A DNA stretch of 64,000 nt from Varanus komodoensis (GCF_004798865.1 NW_025335409.1:17633082-17697081); one strand, 5' to 3'; positions 1 through 12,501 are shown, counted from the stretch's first letter. Program-made: numbers and translations. The notes: a model not told the origin generated them from the sequence alone.

Positions 1-116
1 AGCTCATAAATAGTGTCTGAGCTATTTCCAAACAGACAGGATGAGTGTTCACACATCAGCCATTCTGAAATAGGGGGTGATAGACTCAGTTGTAACTTTG
101 CTAGATTAAAATGCTG

Positions 117-623
117 CTGCTGTTGTTGTTAGTCGCTAAGTCATGTCTGACCCGTCGCGACCCCATGGACAACATTCCTCCAGGCCTTCCTGTCTTCCAC
201 CATCCCCCGGAGTCCACTTAAGCTCTCACCAACTGCTTCAGTGACTCCATCTAGCTACCTCATTCTCTGCCGTCCCCTTCTTCTTTTGCTATCTATTGTT
301 CCCAGCATTAGGCTCTTCTCCATTGAGTCCTTCCTTCTCATTAGGTGGGCAAAGTATTTGAGTTTCATCTTCAGGATCTGGGCTTCTAAAGAGCAGTCAG
401 GGTTGATCTCCTCTAGGACTGACTGGTTTGATCGCGTTGCTGTCCAAGGGACTCGCAGGAGTCTCCGCCAGCACCACAATTCAAAGGCCTCAATTCTTCG
501 GCACTCAGCCTTCCTTATGGTCCAATTTTCACAGCCATACATTGCAACTGGGAAAACCATAGCCTTGATTATATGCACTTTTGTTGGCAGCGTGATGCCT
601 CTGCTTTTTAGTATGCTGTCTAG
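117..623 (-). mobile_element. BovB (RTE-clade) LINE, 3' part
   Basis: Read on the minus strand this encodes the C-terminus of the BovB ORF2 protein, with landmarks KAMVFPVAMYGCENWT, FELWCWRRLLRVPWTATRSN and KYFAHLMRRKDSMEKSLML, a well-known BovB block downstream of the reverse transcriptase. The 3' end (left edge) carries the BovB terminal sequence around tagtcgctaagtc and a short CAG/CAA-rich tail. The same insertion continues at 2466-4569; an L2 LINE interrupts it. The tenfold TAAAATGCTG duplication lies at 107-116 and 4570-4579, so both halves are one insertion in antisense to the semaphorin gene. The extreme C-terminus has decayed: the frame ends after RRRRGRQRMR. Confidence 0.93.
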
Positions 624-2465
624 ATTTATTTATTTATTTATTTATTTACAAAATTTCTAGGCTGCCCCATTCGCCGAAGCCTCAGGGCAGCTTACAAATA
701 AATAAATTAAAATACCTAAATTAACAATATAAAACACATATAACAGTATAAAATAAGTCGCCCTGGCCAAAGAATAAAAATAAATACCATTAACAATTAA
801 AATGACGCTTGAATAAAAAGGTCTTCGCCTGGCGCTGAAAAACAAATAACAACGGCACCAGGCGGACCTCTCTGGGGAGTACATTCCATAGATTGGGTGC
901 CACCGCAGAGAAAGCCCTCCTCCGAGTACCTATCCTCCTAATTTTCTCCACGGAAGGTTCCCGGAGAAGGGCCTCTCCTGCTGATCTCAGGGGGCGGGCG
1001 GGCATATATGGACGTAAGCGCTCCTTCAGGTAGCCAGGACCCAAGCTGTTTAGGGCTTTATAGGTCATCACCAACACCTTGAATTGGGCCCAGACTTCAA
1101 TGGGAAGCCAGTGAAGCTGACGGAGGACTGGAGTCATGTGAACATAATGCCCCGTCCCCGTCAGCAGCCTGGCAGCTCTATTTTGAACCAATTGAAGTAT
1201 CCGGACTGTCTTCAAGCATAGCCCCACATAGAGCACGTTACAGAAGTCAAGGCGGGAAGTCACCAACGTGTGTGTCACTGTCGCCAGGCAGTTGTACTCC
1301 AGGTAGGGGTGCAGCTGATGGATCAGCCGAAGCTGAAAGAAAGCGCTCCTTGCCACCACTGTCACCTGAGCTTCCAGTGAAAGCTCTGGGTCAAAGAGCA
1401 CTCCCAAGCTGCGGACCTTGTCCCTGAGAGGGAGTGCAACCCCATTCAGGACTAGGTTCAATTCACCCTCCCCGAAGCCCGATCCGCCAACCAACAGGAC
1501 CTCCGTCTTGTCTGGATTGAGCTTCAGTTTATTGGCCCTCATCCAGCCCATTACCTCGGCCAGGCACCAGTTCAGCACAGCCACTGCCTCACCTGGATTG
1601 GTGGAAAACGAGAGGTAGAGCTGGGTATCATCAGCGTGCTGATTATTCCGCAGCCCACACCTCCTGACAACCTCTCCCAGCAGTTTCATGTAGATGTTAA
1701 ACAGCAAAAGGGACAAAATGGACCCCTGCGGTACTCCATGGCATAGCTGCCATGGCGCAGAGTCATAGTCCCCCAGCACCACCTTCTGGAAACGGTCATT
1801 GAGATAAGAGCGGAACCACTGCAGAACAGTGCCTCCGACCCCCAATCCCGCTAGCCGATCCAGGAGGATACCACGGTCGATGGTATCAAAAGCCGCTGAG
1901 AGGTCCAGAAGAACCAACAGAGACGCACTCCCCCTGTCCTTCTCCCTGCACAGGTCATCGTACAGGGCGACCAAGGCAGATTCAGTACCGTACCTGGGTC
2001 TGAAGCCAGACTGAAATGGGTCCAGATAATAGGTTCATCCAAGAATGCTTGGAGTTGTCCCGCCACCACCCACTGTAACACCTTGCCCAGAAACAGGATG
2101 TTGGCCACTGGTCTACAATTAGTGGCCATCTCTGGATCCAGTGACGCTTTCTTCAGGACCGGTCGGACTACTGCCTCCTTTAAAGGGGCAGGTACCCGAC
2201 CCTCCCTCAGAGAAGCATTAACCACTTCCAAGATGCAAATCCCAATCCCGTGCTTGGCATTATTTATTAACCAAAACCGGCAAGGGTCCAATAGGCAAGC
2301 GGTGGGACGTACTCATCCAAGCATCTTGTCCACATCATCAGGCCAGAATAACTGAAATGCATCCATTAATTTTGGACCAGGCGGCGGCATTGCTATCCCC
2401 CCTGAAACCTCTGAGTCACTAGTAGAGTCTACTCGTGACGAATCTGAGTGATTTTCTCCCTAAAA
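624..2465 (-). mobile_element. L2-clade LINE nested inside the BovB element
   Basis: The minus-strand frame 1974-790 (394 codons) is an L2-type reverse transcriptase and C-terminal domain: LLVLLDLSAAFDTID, GVPQGSILS, DDTQLYLSF, then LDFCNVLY, LHWLPIEVWAQFK and a final KTFLFKRHFNC. Frame 2291-1851 holds the upstream fingers (LKEAVVRPVLKKASLDPEM, YRPVANILFLGKV-like) and is joined to it by a frameshift around 2020-2040. The catalytic YADD box reads HADD (1638-1627), a Tyr-to-His change that, with the shift, makes this copy inactive. The left edge is a (TTTA)n run at 624-648, the reverse complement of an L2 A-rich tail, next to the typical gcctcagggc(a/g)gc end. The element is 5'-truncated and I saw no clear target duplication. 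The right edge, where BovB resumes, is accurate to about 15 bp. Confidence 0.9.
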
Positions 2466-4569
2466 GCTACCATAGCTTTCCTGCCCAGGAGCAGGCGTCT
2501 TTCATTTCTTGGCTGCAGTCCCCATCTGCAGTGGTCTTGGAGCCCAGGAAAATAAAATCTGTCACTACCTCCATTTCTTCCCCATCTATTTGCCAGGAAG
2601 TGAGAGGACCGGATGCCATGATCTTAGTTTTCTCAATGTTGAGTTTCAAGCCAACTTTTGCGCTCTCCTCCTTCACCCGCATCAAGAGGCTCTTTAGTTC
2701 CTCTTCACTTTCTGCCATGAGAGTGGTATCATCTGCATATCTGAGGGTGCTGATATTTCTCCCAGCAATCTTAATTCCAACTGATGATTCCTCTAGCCCC
2801 TCCTTTCTCATGATGTGCTCTGCATATAAGTTAAATAGGCAGGGCAACAGTATACAGCCTTGCCGAACTCCTTTCTCAATTTAGAACCAATCAGTGGTTC
2901 CGTGTCCAGTTCTCACTGTTGCTTCTTGACCCACATACAGGTTTCTCAAGAGGCAAATAAGATGGTCTAGCACTCCCATCTCTTTAAGAACTTGCCACAA
3001 TTTGTTGTAATCCAAACAATCAAAGGCTTTAGCATAGTCAATGGAGCAGAAGTAGATGTTTTTCTGGCACTCCCTAGCTTTCTCCATGATCCAGCATATG
3101 TTGGCAATTTGATCTCTAGCTCCTCTCCCCCTTTGAAATCCTGCCTGTACTTCTGGTAGTTCTCGGTCCACATACTGCTGGAGACTGCTTTCTCCCTTGC
3201 CTTTCATTTCCCTTCTTTCATCAGCTATTTGTAAAGCTTCCTCAGACAGCCATTTTGCTTTCTTGCATTTCTTTTTCTTTGGGGTGGTTTTAGTTGCTAC
3301 CTCTTGTACAATGTTGCAAACCTCTGTCCATAGTTCTTCAGGCACTCTGTCTATCTGACCTAATTCCTTAAATCTATTTTTCACCTCTACTGTATATTCA
3401 TCAGGGATATGATTTAGGTCATACCTGAGTGGGCTAGTGCTTTTCCCTACTTTCTTCAATTTCTAAATTTTGCAACATGAAGCTCATGATCTAAGCCACA
3501 GTCAGCTCCTGGTCTAATTTTTACTGATTGTATAGAGCTTCTCCATCTTTGGCTGCAGAGAACATAGTTAATCTGATTTCTGTGTTGACCGTCTGGTGAT
3601 GTCCATGTGTAGAGTCATCTCTTGAGTTGTTGGAAAAGAGTGTTTGCTATGACCATCATATTCTCTTGACAAAATTCTACCAGCCTGTGCCCTGCTGCAT
3701 TTTGTATTCCAAGGCCAAACTTGCCTGTATTCTGGTTATCTTTTGGCTTCCTACTTTAGCATTCCAATCCCCCATTATGATAAGGACATCATTTTTGGGT
3801 GTTAATACTCGAAGGTGTTGTAGGCCTTCATAGAATCAGCCAAATTCAGCCTCTTCAGCACCAGTGGCTGGGGCATAGACTTGGACTATTGTGATGTTGA
3901 ATGGTTTGCCTTGGATTCAAACTGAGATCATTCTGTCATTTTGGAGATTGTATCCCAGTACTGCTTTTCCTACTCTTTTATTGACTATGAAGGCTACTCC
4001 ATTTCTTCTGAGGGATTCTTGCCCACAGTAGTATACCTGATGGTCATCTGAATTAAATTCACCCATTCCTGTCCATATTAGTTCACTGATTCCTAAGATG
4101 TCAATGTTCAGTCTTGTCATCTCTTGTTTGACCACATCCAGCTTGCCTTGATTCATGGATCTTACATTCCAGGTTCCTATGGTGTATAGATCTCTGCAGC
4201 ATCGGACTTTCCTTTCACCACCAGATACATCTGCAACTGAGTGTCCTTTTGGCTTTGACCCAGTCGCTTCATTCTTTCTGGCACTACTAGTACTAGCCCT
4301 CCGCTCTTCCCCAGTAGCATATTGGACACCTTCTGACCTGAGGGGCTCATCTTTTGGGGTCATATCTTTTTGCCTTTCGGTACTGTCCATGGGGTTTTCA
4401 TGGCAAAGATACTGGAGTGGGTTGCCATTTCCTTCTCCAGTGGATCACATTTTGTCCGAGCTCTCTGCTATGACCTGTCTGTCTTGGGTGACTCTGCACA
4501 GCATAGCTCATAGTTTCATTGAGCTATGCAAGCCCCTTTGCCACAACAAGGCAGTGATCCAAGAAGGCG
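2466..4569 (-). mobile_element. BovB (RTE-clade) LINE, 5' part with endonuclease and reverse transcriptase
   Basis: On the minus strand the open frame at 4390-3917 encodes the ORF2 N-terminus and apurinic-type endonuclease start (IGTWNVRSMNQGKLDVV, ILGISELIWTGMGEF). Frame 3459-2881 gives the linker and fingers (KAFDCLDYNKLW, RTGHGTTDWF) and 2847-2467 the RT core with LRYADDTTLMAES. The frames are separated by decay, including an Arg codon turned TGA (minus strand, 3919-3917) and a Gln codon turned TAA (2883-2881). Near 3190 the protein jumps from the GKGE of the linker to LQQYVDRELPEVQAGF, so roughly 150-165 residues of a typical BovB are missing. The 5' leader runs to about 4569, where a TAAAATGCTG target duplication begins. 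Summed with the 3' part this is about 2.6 kb, agreeing with a full BovB of about 3.2 kb less the internal loss. It is dead. Confidence 0.93.
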
Positions 4570-4579
4570 TAAAATGCTG

Positions 4580-7500
4580 TAGCTTTTCTCAAAGCCTTAG
4601 CTGAAAGGTGGTGAAATATTTAAAATAGTGAAAAGTGATTTTCAAACACCATCAGTGCCCTGAAAACATACCTTAGAATACTGCTGATGTATGTTGGAAC
4701 CACCTCTGTCACACTTTCAACGTGTGACTATTATTGCTATTATTTTTATTAATAAAATGTATTTCACCCAAAACGTCCTAGGTGCTGTGTTTGAAATGTA
4801 ATTTACATGTAGCACATTCAAAAACTAATATAGGTGCTACTTTGACAATGGCATATGACTATTTTTGTAGTGTACATTTAATAGGAAAGGTGGTAAAAGC
4901 AAGTAACAACATACACCTGGCAAACAGTAACATTGTATGAATATTGATTTATACCTGAACAAGGAAAGTGTGTCTTTTCTGAATAGTGTTTTTGTTCCAT
5001 GTTCATTGCATTGCACCAACCACTGCAAAAGCATTAGGGTGTGTATATCAAAAGTGGGTCACACTCAATACATTCAGGCAAAGTCCAAAGGTTAAATGAG
5101 GGGTCTGGGTTCCCTGTGTCAAAATAATATTTACTAGTCCCCAAAACAGCTGGTAGCACTTAATCGGGAATTGGATAATAGAAATGTCCATGTAATCAGG
5201 TGATCCAGAGGGAAATGATTTCATGCAGTGCATTTAATGAGGTTTCTCCTTTTTGTCATATTCATGTTATCCCTGAGCTCTGCTCTGAACAATAAAGGCA
5301 AGCAGCAGTAGAAGTGTGCCTGTGATTATTACACCAAGGGAATATAATCCCAATGTCAATATTTGCACAAAGCTCCAAGAATCAATTTTATACATTGAGA
5401 TGCTTTGATGGGATCCAGGCAGTATTTCTTGTTCAATTTATCTACAGTACTTGGACAAAAGATTATTGTTTTGGATCCCCACTTACTCAAGCAGACCAAC
5501 TGTATAGCTTCCATGTGAAAAGACAGTATTTGACATGGTTATTTCTCATCAAGTGTATGGGCCAAGTAGGTAGGAAGCAAGAAGGTAGCAGGAGCTGTCC
5601 TGAAACAGTATTAATTAACCATCTTCAGTCTACTATGACATGCTTAAACCAATTACTGTCCTTTTCCAGCCAGTTCCAAAATAATAAATTGATGAATAAA
5701 CAGTGCCTGATTTCCCCCCAGTGAAATTTAAGACTGCAAAAGCTCTGCCTGCAACATTGCTCCAGGCAGCTGAGATGCAATTCAAATGCCAGCAGTATGG
5801 AGCAAACATTAGTCATTAAAGGAGATTGCTATGGTCCACCATTGGAAGGATTCCATACTCCGTTCTTCGGAAGACTGTGTGGTCAACTGTGTAGGAAAAG
5901 ATGGGCATGTTACATACCCACCCCCCAAAAAAGATATGAGGTGATATTCAATATGATCTCCTTTTGTTGTACAGTGCAACAGTTGCTTTTGTTCTGTAGA
6001 AATTTGCAGGTTGCAATCCTATGTCCACTGATGTGGAAATAACCCCCACTGAATTGTATGGGCCTTAACTTTGAGTAAACATGCATGAAATTGCACTGCT
6101 GGTAACTAATTGTTCCTGAATAATAAATTGAATAGATGAAATCACAAGGAAGTGTGTAAAATTACATTTGAAATTGCTGATGTTGTGTTAAATGGGAACC
6201 TCAGAAAGCCAAGCAACCAAAATGCCAACTAAAAAGATATTAGTTACAGTATCTCTTTTCATATAGTGAACCCCAACTACTGGGCAGTATATCACTAGCG
6301 CTCCCAGCACCCCTTTTTAGTTGCCCTATGGTCTCCTTCCCTCTTTGTTGCAGCCACCACTGCAACTGCAGTTCAGGTGGCAGCACATGATCCAAAGTAC
6401 AGCTCCCAAGCTGCACTTTTATTTTGCACATGTGCAAAAGAGTATTTGCACAGAATGAGTTTGCTTTGGGGAACAGTCTTACCTGAGTCTAGATGGCCAG
6501 GTCCTGTGATGTCTTGACCTTCGAGGTATCTCTAGAACTCTATTCATTTGAAGCTTGAACAGAAGTCATGACTGCATAATTGGACTGGGCCATTGATCTT
6601 TGTTGCCATAATATTCAGCAGAGCTATCTCATCTGGTTACATATTGATATACTCACGTCTGAAGACATAAAGGATGATAAAAATATGTGCAGTCTCATCT
6701 ATGAAAATTAGTACTGGATCATTTAATGACATAAAAAATCTGAGTTGAGGTAGACACATGAAATCAATAAAGGATCAGATCAAGTCAGATTACGTGCACA
6801 CACACACACACATAGACACATACCCTGCTTTTTGTAACATCTTGCCCAACAAAGAGAAATTCCAATCTTGTGTATTTATTTGTTTGTGAATTCTGAGCTG
6901 GACTAATAAAGGTGTTGCTGTCAGATGTTCTTTGGAATTTATTTATGGTCAACAGAGCTACTTTTATTTCTTATGTGACTTGTGTAGTGCCAGATTTAGC
7001 TGTACAGCAGCATAGCCCTATATTGGAGGAAGAAGGCTTTCAAGCATCTGCTTGCAATTTATTCTTATCACTCATCTGCCTTCAACTACTAGGTAAAGCT
7101 CCCCAATCCCACTTTGGTTTACTCTTTTTAACCTAGCATATCATCTAGAAGCATCTCCTGCTTTGTTAATATAACAACTGTTGAGCTTCTCTCTCCTGAT
7201 TTCCACCCAATGTGTAACTTGTGAGCTTTGATTAAGGATGGAGACAGTTCCAAGTAACAAATGGATTCATATTGTTTAAAAATAGAAGAATTCCAATTGT
7301 TTGTTCATTCTTTCCAAAGGTCCTAAGAGTAGCCCTGAGTGGAATCTGAACCCTCCACATCACTGGTAGAGCCAAATTTGAATGCCAGCAACCCTCCTTC
7401 CCCTTGTCATCATAAACTCCTGACCATCAGACTTCATGAATTGAAACTCAGGCCAGCTTCCCTGCTTGCCTCCCTCCTGGGCTTACTTCACAAATAGTGT

Positions 7501-10384
7501 TACAGGTAGAGTTTTCATTTAAAATGGCAGAGGTCACACACTGCATATGCAATTAAATCATTACAAATGAATTCTTGCCATTTATGATATCACCAGGGTT
7601 CACATGATAACATGTGAATGATGATGATGATCTGAATGATCATAATAAATGATGATGCTGTGCAAGTGTGTGTGAGAGACTGAGACTCAACAAAACTTCC
7701 CAGCCTACCTCATGCAGGAATTTCAGTTTTGCCTTTACAGCTTGAGGATAGAGCATGAAGAGAAGATGTGAGTTTGGCTGTATCCTCCCAAGGGCACATG
7801 CCAGGAAAGGAATAAAGGGCAGGTATGGCTGAGGGGTGGGGGCAGGCAGCTCCTGAGGCCCATACCCCAGCAGGGGCCAATTTAAAGAGCTCCCTGGCAT
7901 CGCTCCTTAAGTGCAACTTGTTTGTGCACTGGCCTCTTAGTCTGCCCTGGACAGCACTGGAGGTGAGAAAGCAGCCAGCAGATGCCACAGTATGTGTGTT
8001 CTTTGATCCTCCACCTGTCGAGCAAAAAAGTGGAAGTGCTGCTGTGAAAAAGAATGAGAAGAAAAGCAGCTTGTGACAGTGGTAAGGGAAAAGGGAGACC
8101 TGTGGAAGGAGAGGACCCATTGATGATGTCTTGCCCAAGGGCCATCGGAAACATGGGGTTTGCTGGCCCAAACCTTCTTCAGCCTGCAGAATACATCTGC
8201 ACCATTCACTAAATCTCAAGCAATACAGGAATAGGGGGAAACAGAATGCTTGGCTCTTATATCTAATTTAACTGGGATGGTGGGGCATATTTTGCAAAGT
8301 TGCAGCAGTTGAGTTCAAGGCCTGGCTTTATTTGGACAGCATCTCCCCTTCCCTGCCCTCCAATTAATAGGCCACATCTAGCATTGGCTGGCATCATGCG
8401 GTAGCAGAGGGTTGAAGGGAGGAATACCAAAACCAGTTTTCCATGACAGACTAGCCTTCAAGGACCTGCACTAGGAAACTTATATTGTTTTCTGGCTCAC
8501 AGAGTGGTAATAGTGACTGGGCTTCCTTTCTTTTTTGTGGGCAATGAAAAGCAAAGAGGGGTTATGTCACTAATATACTGCTTGGAGCCAGGGTAGGAAG
8601 TGTGTGGGGAGCCCTTTGTTACATCCATTCACTATAATTCTGTTCAAGTGTTTGTTGCAGGAGGACTTAAACCAAAAGAAGAGCAGAGATACAAGAAATG
8701 GCCTTGCCCACTTCATCCCTCCATGCATCATCTCCCGCCTCCATTGTCCCCAACCTCAACATGGAGCAGGGAGGTCTAAATATATTACTCACATTCACTT
8801 CAACTCTCCATGTGACTGGGGAGATGCTGGGAAGACATCTATACAATGCTAAGTTGAATGCCTCTTCGGAACTTGCCACTCAACATGGTGAAGTGGGGTG
8901 GGGGGGCAGGCCAATGCATTCCAGATGTAGGAGATGGGGACATCATGTGCGATTCTTATCCAGTTTATTCGTTCACACATCCAGGTAACTGCATGGAAAA
9001 GAGTTCATCTCACACTGCACCTGGAGAATCAGGAAAGAAAGCGAAAGGAAGAGGAAAGAATGCAAATAACTTTTAAAAAATCTGATCATTTTAGGAAAAA
9101 TAGTAGTTGCACCAACAAAATATGCTGAGTCATTCATTAATAATTTCCTGTTCTAATCGTTTTGGCAAATTGCTCAAACAGCCTCTCTGTTATTTCCACA
9201 CACTTCCAAGAGACTGTCTTGAGATTGCTTTTGAGAAGAAAGGCATCATCATTAATGTTGTTAACAAGACTTAATATACCTCCCCGCAACAGACCAAACC
9301 CAAATGCACATAAAAGCATAGTGTATTCTTTAATGGGGGAGGGTGTTTATTTTAAAAATTGGCTACTTGAGCCCAAGAGAATGGCTGCTGTACCTTGTTG
9401 ATCTCTCAGGAAAACGGATCAAAGTACCAGAATATGAGGTATATATAAATACATTGAAATAAAATGGGTTTAAAATATGAATTGCTCCCTTGTTAGTGGC
9501 AGTGAGTATGTGACTATTTTCATAATGTAAACATCCTACTCACAGTAATCCAATAAGGACTCTAAGGTAGAGACTGTTTATTTGAAGAAGCAAGCTCCTC
9601 ATGCCTGTGAAGCTATTTTAGTGCTGATGGAAATACTAAAACCAGTTGTGTAATTTGCTGCATGTTTTAGAGCTGTGGAAAATGCTTCTGTGGCTCAGGT
9701 TAAGATAGCAGAGGCTGGATATAATATCACATATAATATTTTAATGAGATTTTGTACAGTGTTTAGTTTTTTTGCTTTACCATCTTCTAGACCTAACTAA
9801 GCCCCTGTGAACACATGAACTGAAAAAATGAAAGTAAGATTTAAATTAAAACATTGTGTGCAGTAAGGATTCTTTTTTTCCTACTCATTCCTCACAGTTA
9901 GTGGCAACATGTTGTAAGTGTAAGAATTTTGTAGTGGTGTGCAGAAAGAATTTAGGATCAGGATAAACTTAATCAGGGTCGTGATGGGTAGGACATGATT
10001 TCGCAACTAACAACAAAACTTGGGTTTTCATGTATAATTTCTGTATCTGAAAATTAGCTAGCTCCCCAAAGTGTGCTTTTGCTGGTGAGTTACTTGTAAA
10101 ATGCATAATTTAAAATTTGGAATGGAGGTGTGTTCTGAAGGGATGGCCCCTGATCACTCCGTGTGGTGCACCATGGATTTCTTCTAATAATATTAGGGTT
10201 GAGTACAATATTAGAGTTGGAGGTGTTTAACAAATAAATCTTTGTAAGAGCCAAAGGGCACTCTTTTCAGCAGTTTGATGGGATCAGTACCAAAGAATTG
10301 TGGAATCCTTTGCAAAATACCTGTGATAGGCCAGGATTGCCCTGTGACCAGTACAAAAGCATTTCTGGCATGCTAAATCAGCTT
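4580..10384. other. Probable intron, no gene recognised
   Basis: This stretch contains only short, unconvincing open frames, a small (CA)n run near 6797-6812, ATG-rich low complexity near 7618-7655 and one palindromic repeat copy listed separately (6009-6103). The part at 7700-8220 is richer in G+C and carries a 169-codon minus-strand frame, but its composition and lack of any recognisable motif argue against coding. If the semaphorin model is right this is intron upstream of the first exon seen. Confidence 0.5.
6009..6103. repeat. Palindromic MITE-like repeat (CAATCCTAT family)
   Basis: The segment starts ttgcaatcctatgtccac and ends gagtaaacatgcatgaaattgca, so its ends are inverted and imperfectly complementary. 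The middle reads aataacccccactgaattgt. It corresponds to a very common reptile interspersed repeat whose consensus begins CAATCCTATGCA and ends TGCATAGGATTG, around a core like GGGAGTAAGCCCCATTGA. Related pieces lie at 28722-28806 and 55890-55970. I do not know a formal family name; terminal inverted repeats suggest a non-autonomous DNA transposon. Confidence 0.55.
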
Positions 10385-10500
10385 TTGCCCACCTGTGTTT
10401 GTCCATATGGTTTGTACTTCAAGTCCCAGCTAGCTATGTTAGCTGGGACTGAAGGGAGTTGTAGTCCAAACCATGTGGAGAGACCAAGCCTGAGGAAGGT
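10385..10500. repeat. Fold-back repeat (TTGTAGTCC family), copy 1
   Basis: A fold-back element whose two halves mirror each other: tttgtacttcaagtcccagc on one side and gggagttgtagtccaaacca on the other. At the centre AGTCCCAGCTA (10422-10432) and TAGCTGGGACT (10440-10450) are perfect inverted repeats with a seven-base loop. Other members are at about 11731-11815 (left half only), 20131-20265, 36279-36415 and 47860-47980. The type member I recall in reptiles reads as a whole palindrome beginning GGGGTGGGCAA. It is probably a non-autonomous DNA transposon. Confidence 0.6.
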
Positions 10501-12116
10501 TGTGCTGGACATCTTTCACTCTTAATGATAACAGCGCATAGCCTTAAACTAGAACTGCATGTTGATCCCTGAATGGTTGGAATTACTGGGGAAGAAGTGA
10601 AAAGGGAGAGAAAACATCTGCCGGAACACTAGCATTGGGGTCATCTGACACCACAAAATGTCTGCATTTTCTTGCATTAAACTCATCTTCTGCCACACAA
10701 ACACACAAACATGGAAGTCCAAGTTAGAGATCAGCTGGCAACGTCAGTGTCAATATGATGACAGAAGGAGTAGATTTGTTCTTGATTTGTCCTGTTTTCT
10801 TTCTAGGGTACAAACAAAGATTAGTTGCATGGCAATGCCTGTTTGGTTTCATCTTCTGAATTCCGATTTGGACTGAGCGGCTTTGCATAACCATGTTAAA
10901 ATCTTTGTTCATCCCAGAAAAGTCTATGAAGCTCTGCCCTGGTAGGCATTCCACATGATCCCCGCCTCATCTGCGTGTGTTCATGTCCCAGATGTGCCCA
11001 GCACTCTCCCTCAAGCAGTGTGTCAGCCCAGCCTTGGGTTGCTGCCTGCCCACGCTGCTTGGATACAGCTGAGTGCAGGGAGTGAGCGCCTTGCTGCAGG
11101 AGCTGCCTGGAATACCTATTTGGGCAAGTTCTCTCCATGTAAGATCAGTGTTTTTAAATAGGGCCTTGGAGCTTTGCAAACGGTAACCACAAATTTCCTA
11201 TTAAATTCTTTTGGCAGATGCACTCTCCGGAATAGGCTTTCAAGCTCTCCTTTTAAAACTGCAAGTTGGCAGGGAGCTCTGGAGAGACAGGCTGTGTGCC
11301 TCACTGCAGTTTGCAAGCCCCTCCAGGCTTGTCTAGAGACCTCTGTGAGATTGATATTCTGAGGGAAATGGCCTCCAAAATTTAAACTGAAACTCTTACG
11401 ACAGGTATTTATTCATGCCACACTCAGTTATGGAGTTGCCCTTTTCATTTTGTGAAATGCCCTTGTCAGTTGCTTTAATGTTTGGTTGGTTGCTATAATC
11501 AACAGAAGAACTGGCATCGGTGTGTGTTTCTGTGTCAGTGCATGTTGCCAATTAGGAATCGATTTGTTTTAATGGGTCACTATTTGGCAACATAAAGTAA
11601 GGCATATGGGACCAATCTGGACTGGAGCCACACGGGAGGGGGGTGGGGCAGATAGAGTTAGGGCCCTGAGCCGTTTGCCACCTCTTTAATATTGCTTTGG
11701 ATCTCACACATACTCATTCTGGAAAATTAGAGGTGGGAAATGTGTGGCCCTCCAGGCAGTTTGGCCTACAGTTCCCTTCAGCCCTTAACTAGCATAACCA
11801 GTGGTGATAATGAGAGTAAAAGGGTAAAGCATCTGGATGAACACATGTTCCCCCCACCCCTATTGTAAATGATACAGAAAAATAGATTGTAGATGCAGGA
11901 AATGGTGTGTTTGCTCCCAAATCTGCAATTACTAGAGCAACAACTTTAGTTAACTGAACTTGCTTTAGATAAACTTGGATCTGTCTCTGTTCCTAGAAGC
12001 TGAGATTACCTGGGGGGCAGGGTGCCTTTCATCAAGACCAGGACCAGCTGGTTCCCCAGCTGTGGCCATTTGTGGAAAGGGCTTACCTGAGCACAATGGT
12101 CCATGTTTTGGTTATC
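10501..12116. other. Probable intron, no gene recognised
   Basis: No coding signal beyond short chance frames. At about 11731-11815 the sequence gaggtgggaaatgtgtggcc followed by ctacagttcccttcagccc is a truncated left half of the TTGTAGTCC fold-back family. The part at 10955-11135 is G+C richer, with frames open on both strands that share no motif with known proteins. Confidence 0.45.
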
Positions 12117-12501
12117 TTCTAGATCATGGGTCCTCAAACTAAGGCCCGCAGGCTGGATCCAGCCCACCATGCCCATTTATCTGGCCCGCCCCACCCCACA
12201 GGTTTTGCACTCACCAGGTGTGTGCATGGGCGCGCGGCTTACTTGCAAGGAGGTCATTTTGGACTAGCTTGGAGAAAATTATCTCCTCGCGAGAAAGCTG
12301 GTGCTTGCTTGCGGGGAGGTCATTTTGGACTCAATCTCCTCGCGAGCAAGCTGGCGCCTCACCCTTCATTCCCTCCTCCTGCATCATGTGTGTGTGCATG
12401 TGCACATGCCCCCCACCAGCACCGCCTTGGCGGCCCATGCCCACCACTGGCACCTGTCAACTGGCCCCCTTTAGAAAAAGTTTGAGGACCCTGTTCTAGA
12501 T
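12117..12501. mobile_element. hAT-type non-autonomous DNA transposon with perfect 8-bp target duplication
   Basis: The element body is 12125-12493 (369 bp). Its ends are inverted: CATGGGTCCTCAAACT at the left and the complement of CAGGGTCCTCAAACT at the right, the terminal repeat typical of hAT transposons. The 8-bp sequence TTCTAGAT flanks it at 12117-12124 and 12494-12501, the exact duplication length made by hAT transposases. No transposase is encoded; it needed one in trans. Inside is a G+C-rich tandem duplication: AGGTCATTTTGGACT at 12251 and 12317, each followed by CTCCTCGCGAG. The perfect duplication suggests a comparatively young insertion. Confidence 0.88.

Noticed and set aside
7710-8219. 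169-codon minus-strand open frame
   Set aside because: Low-complexity Ser/Phe/Leu-rich translation, overlapping open frames on both strands, no domain and no splice support; chance in a G+C-rich intron patch.
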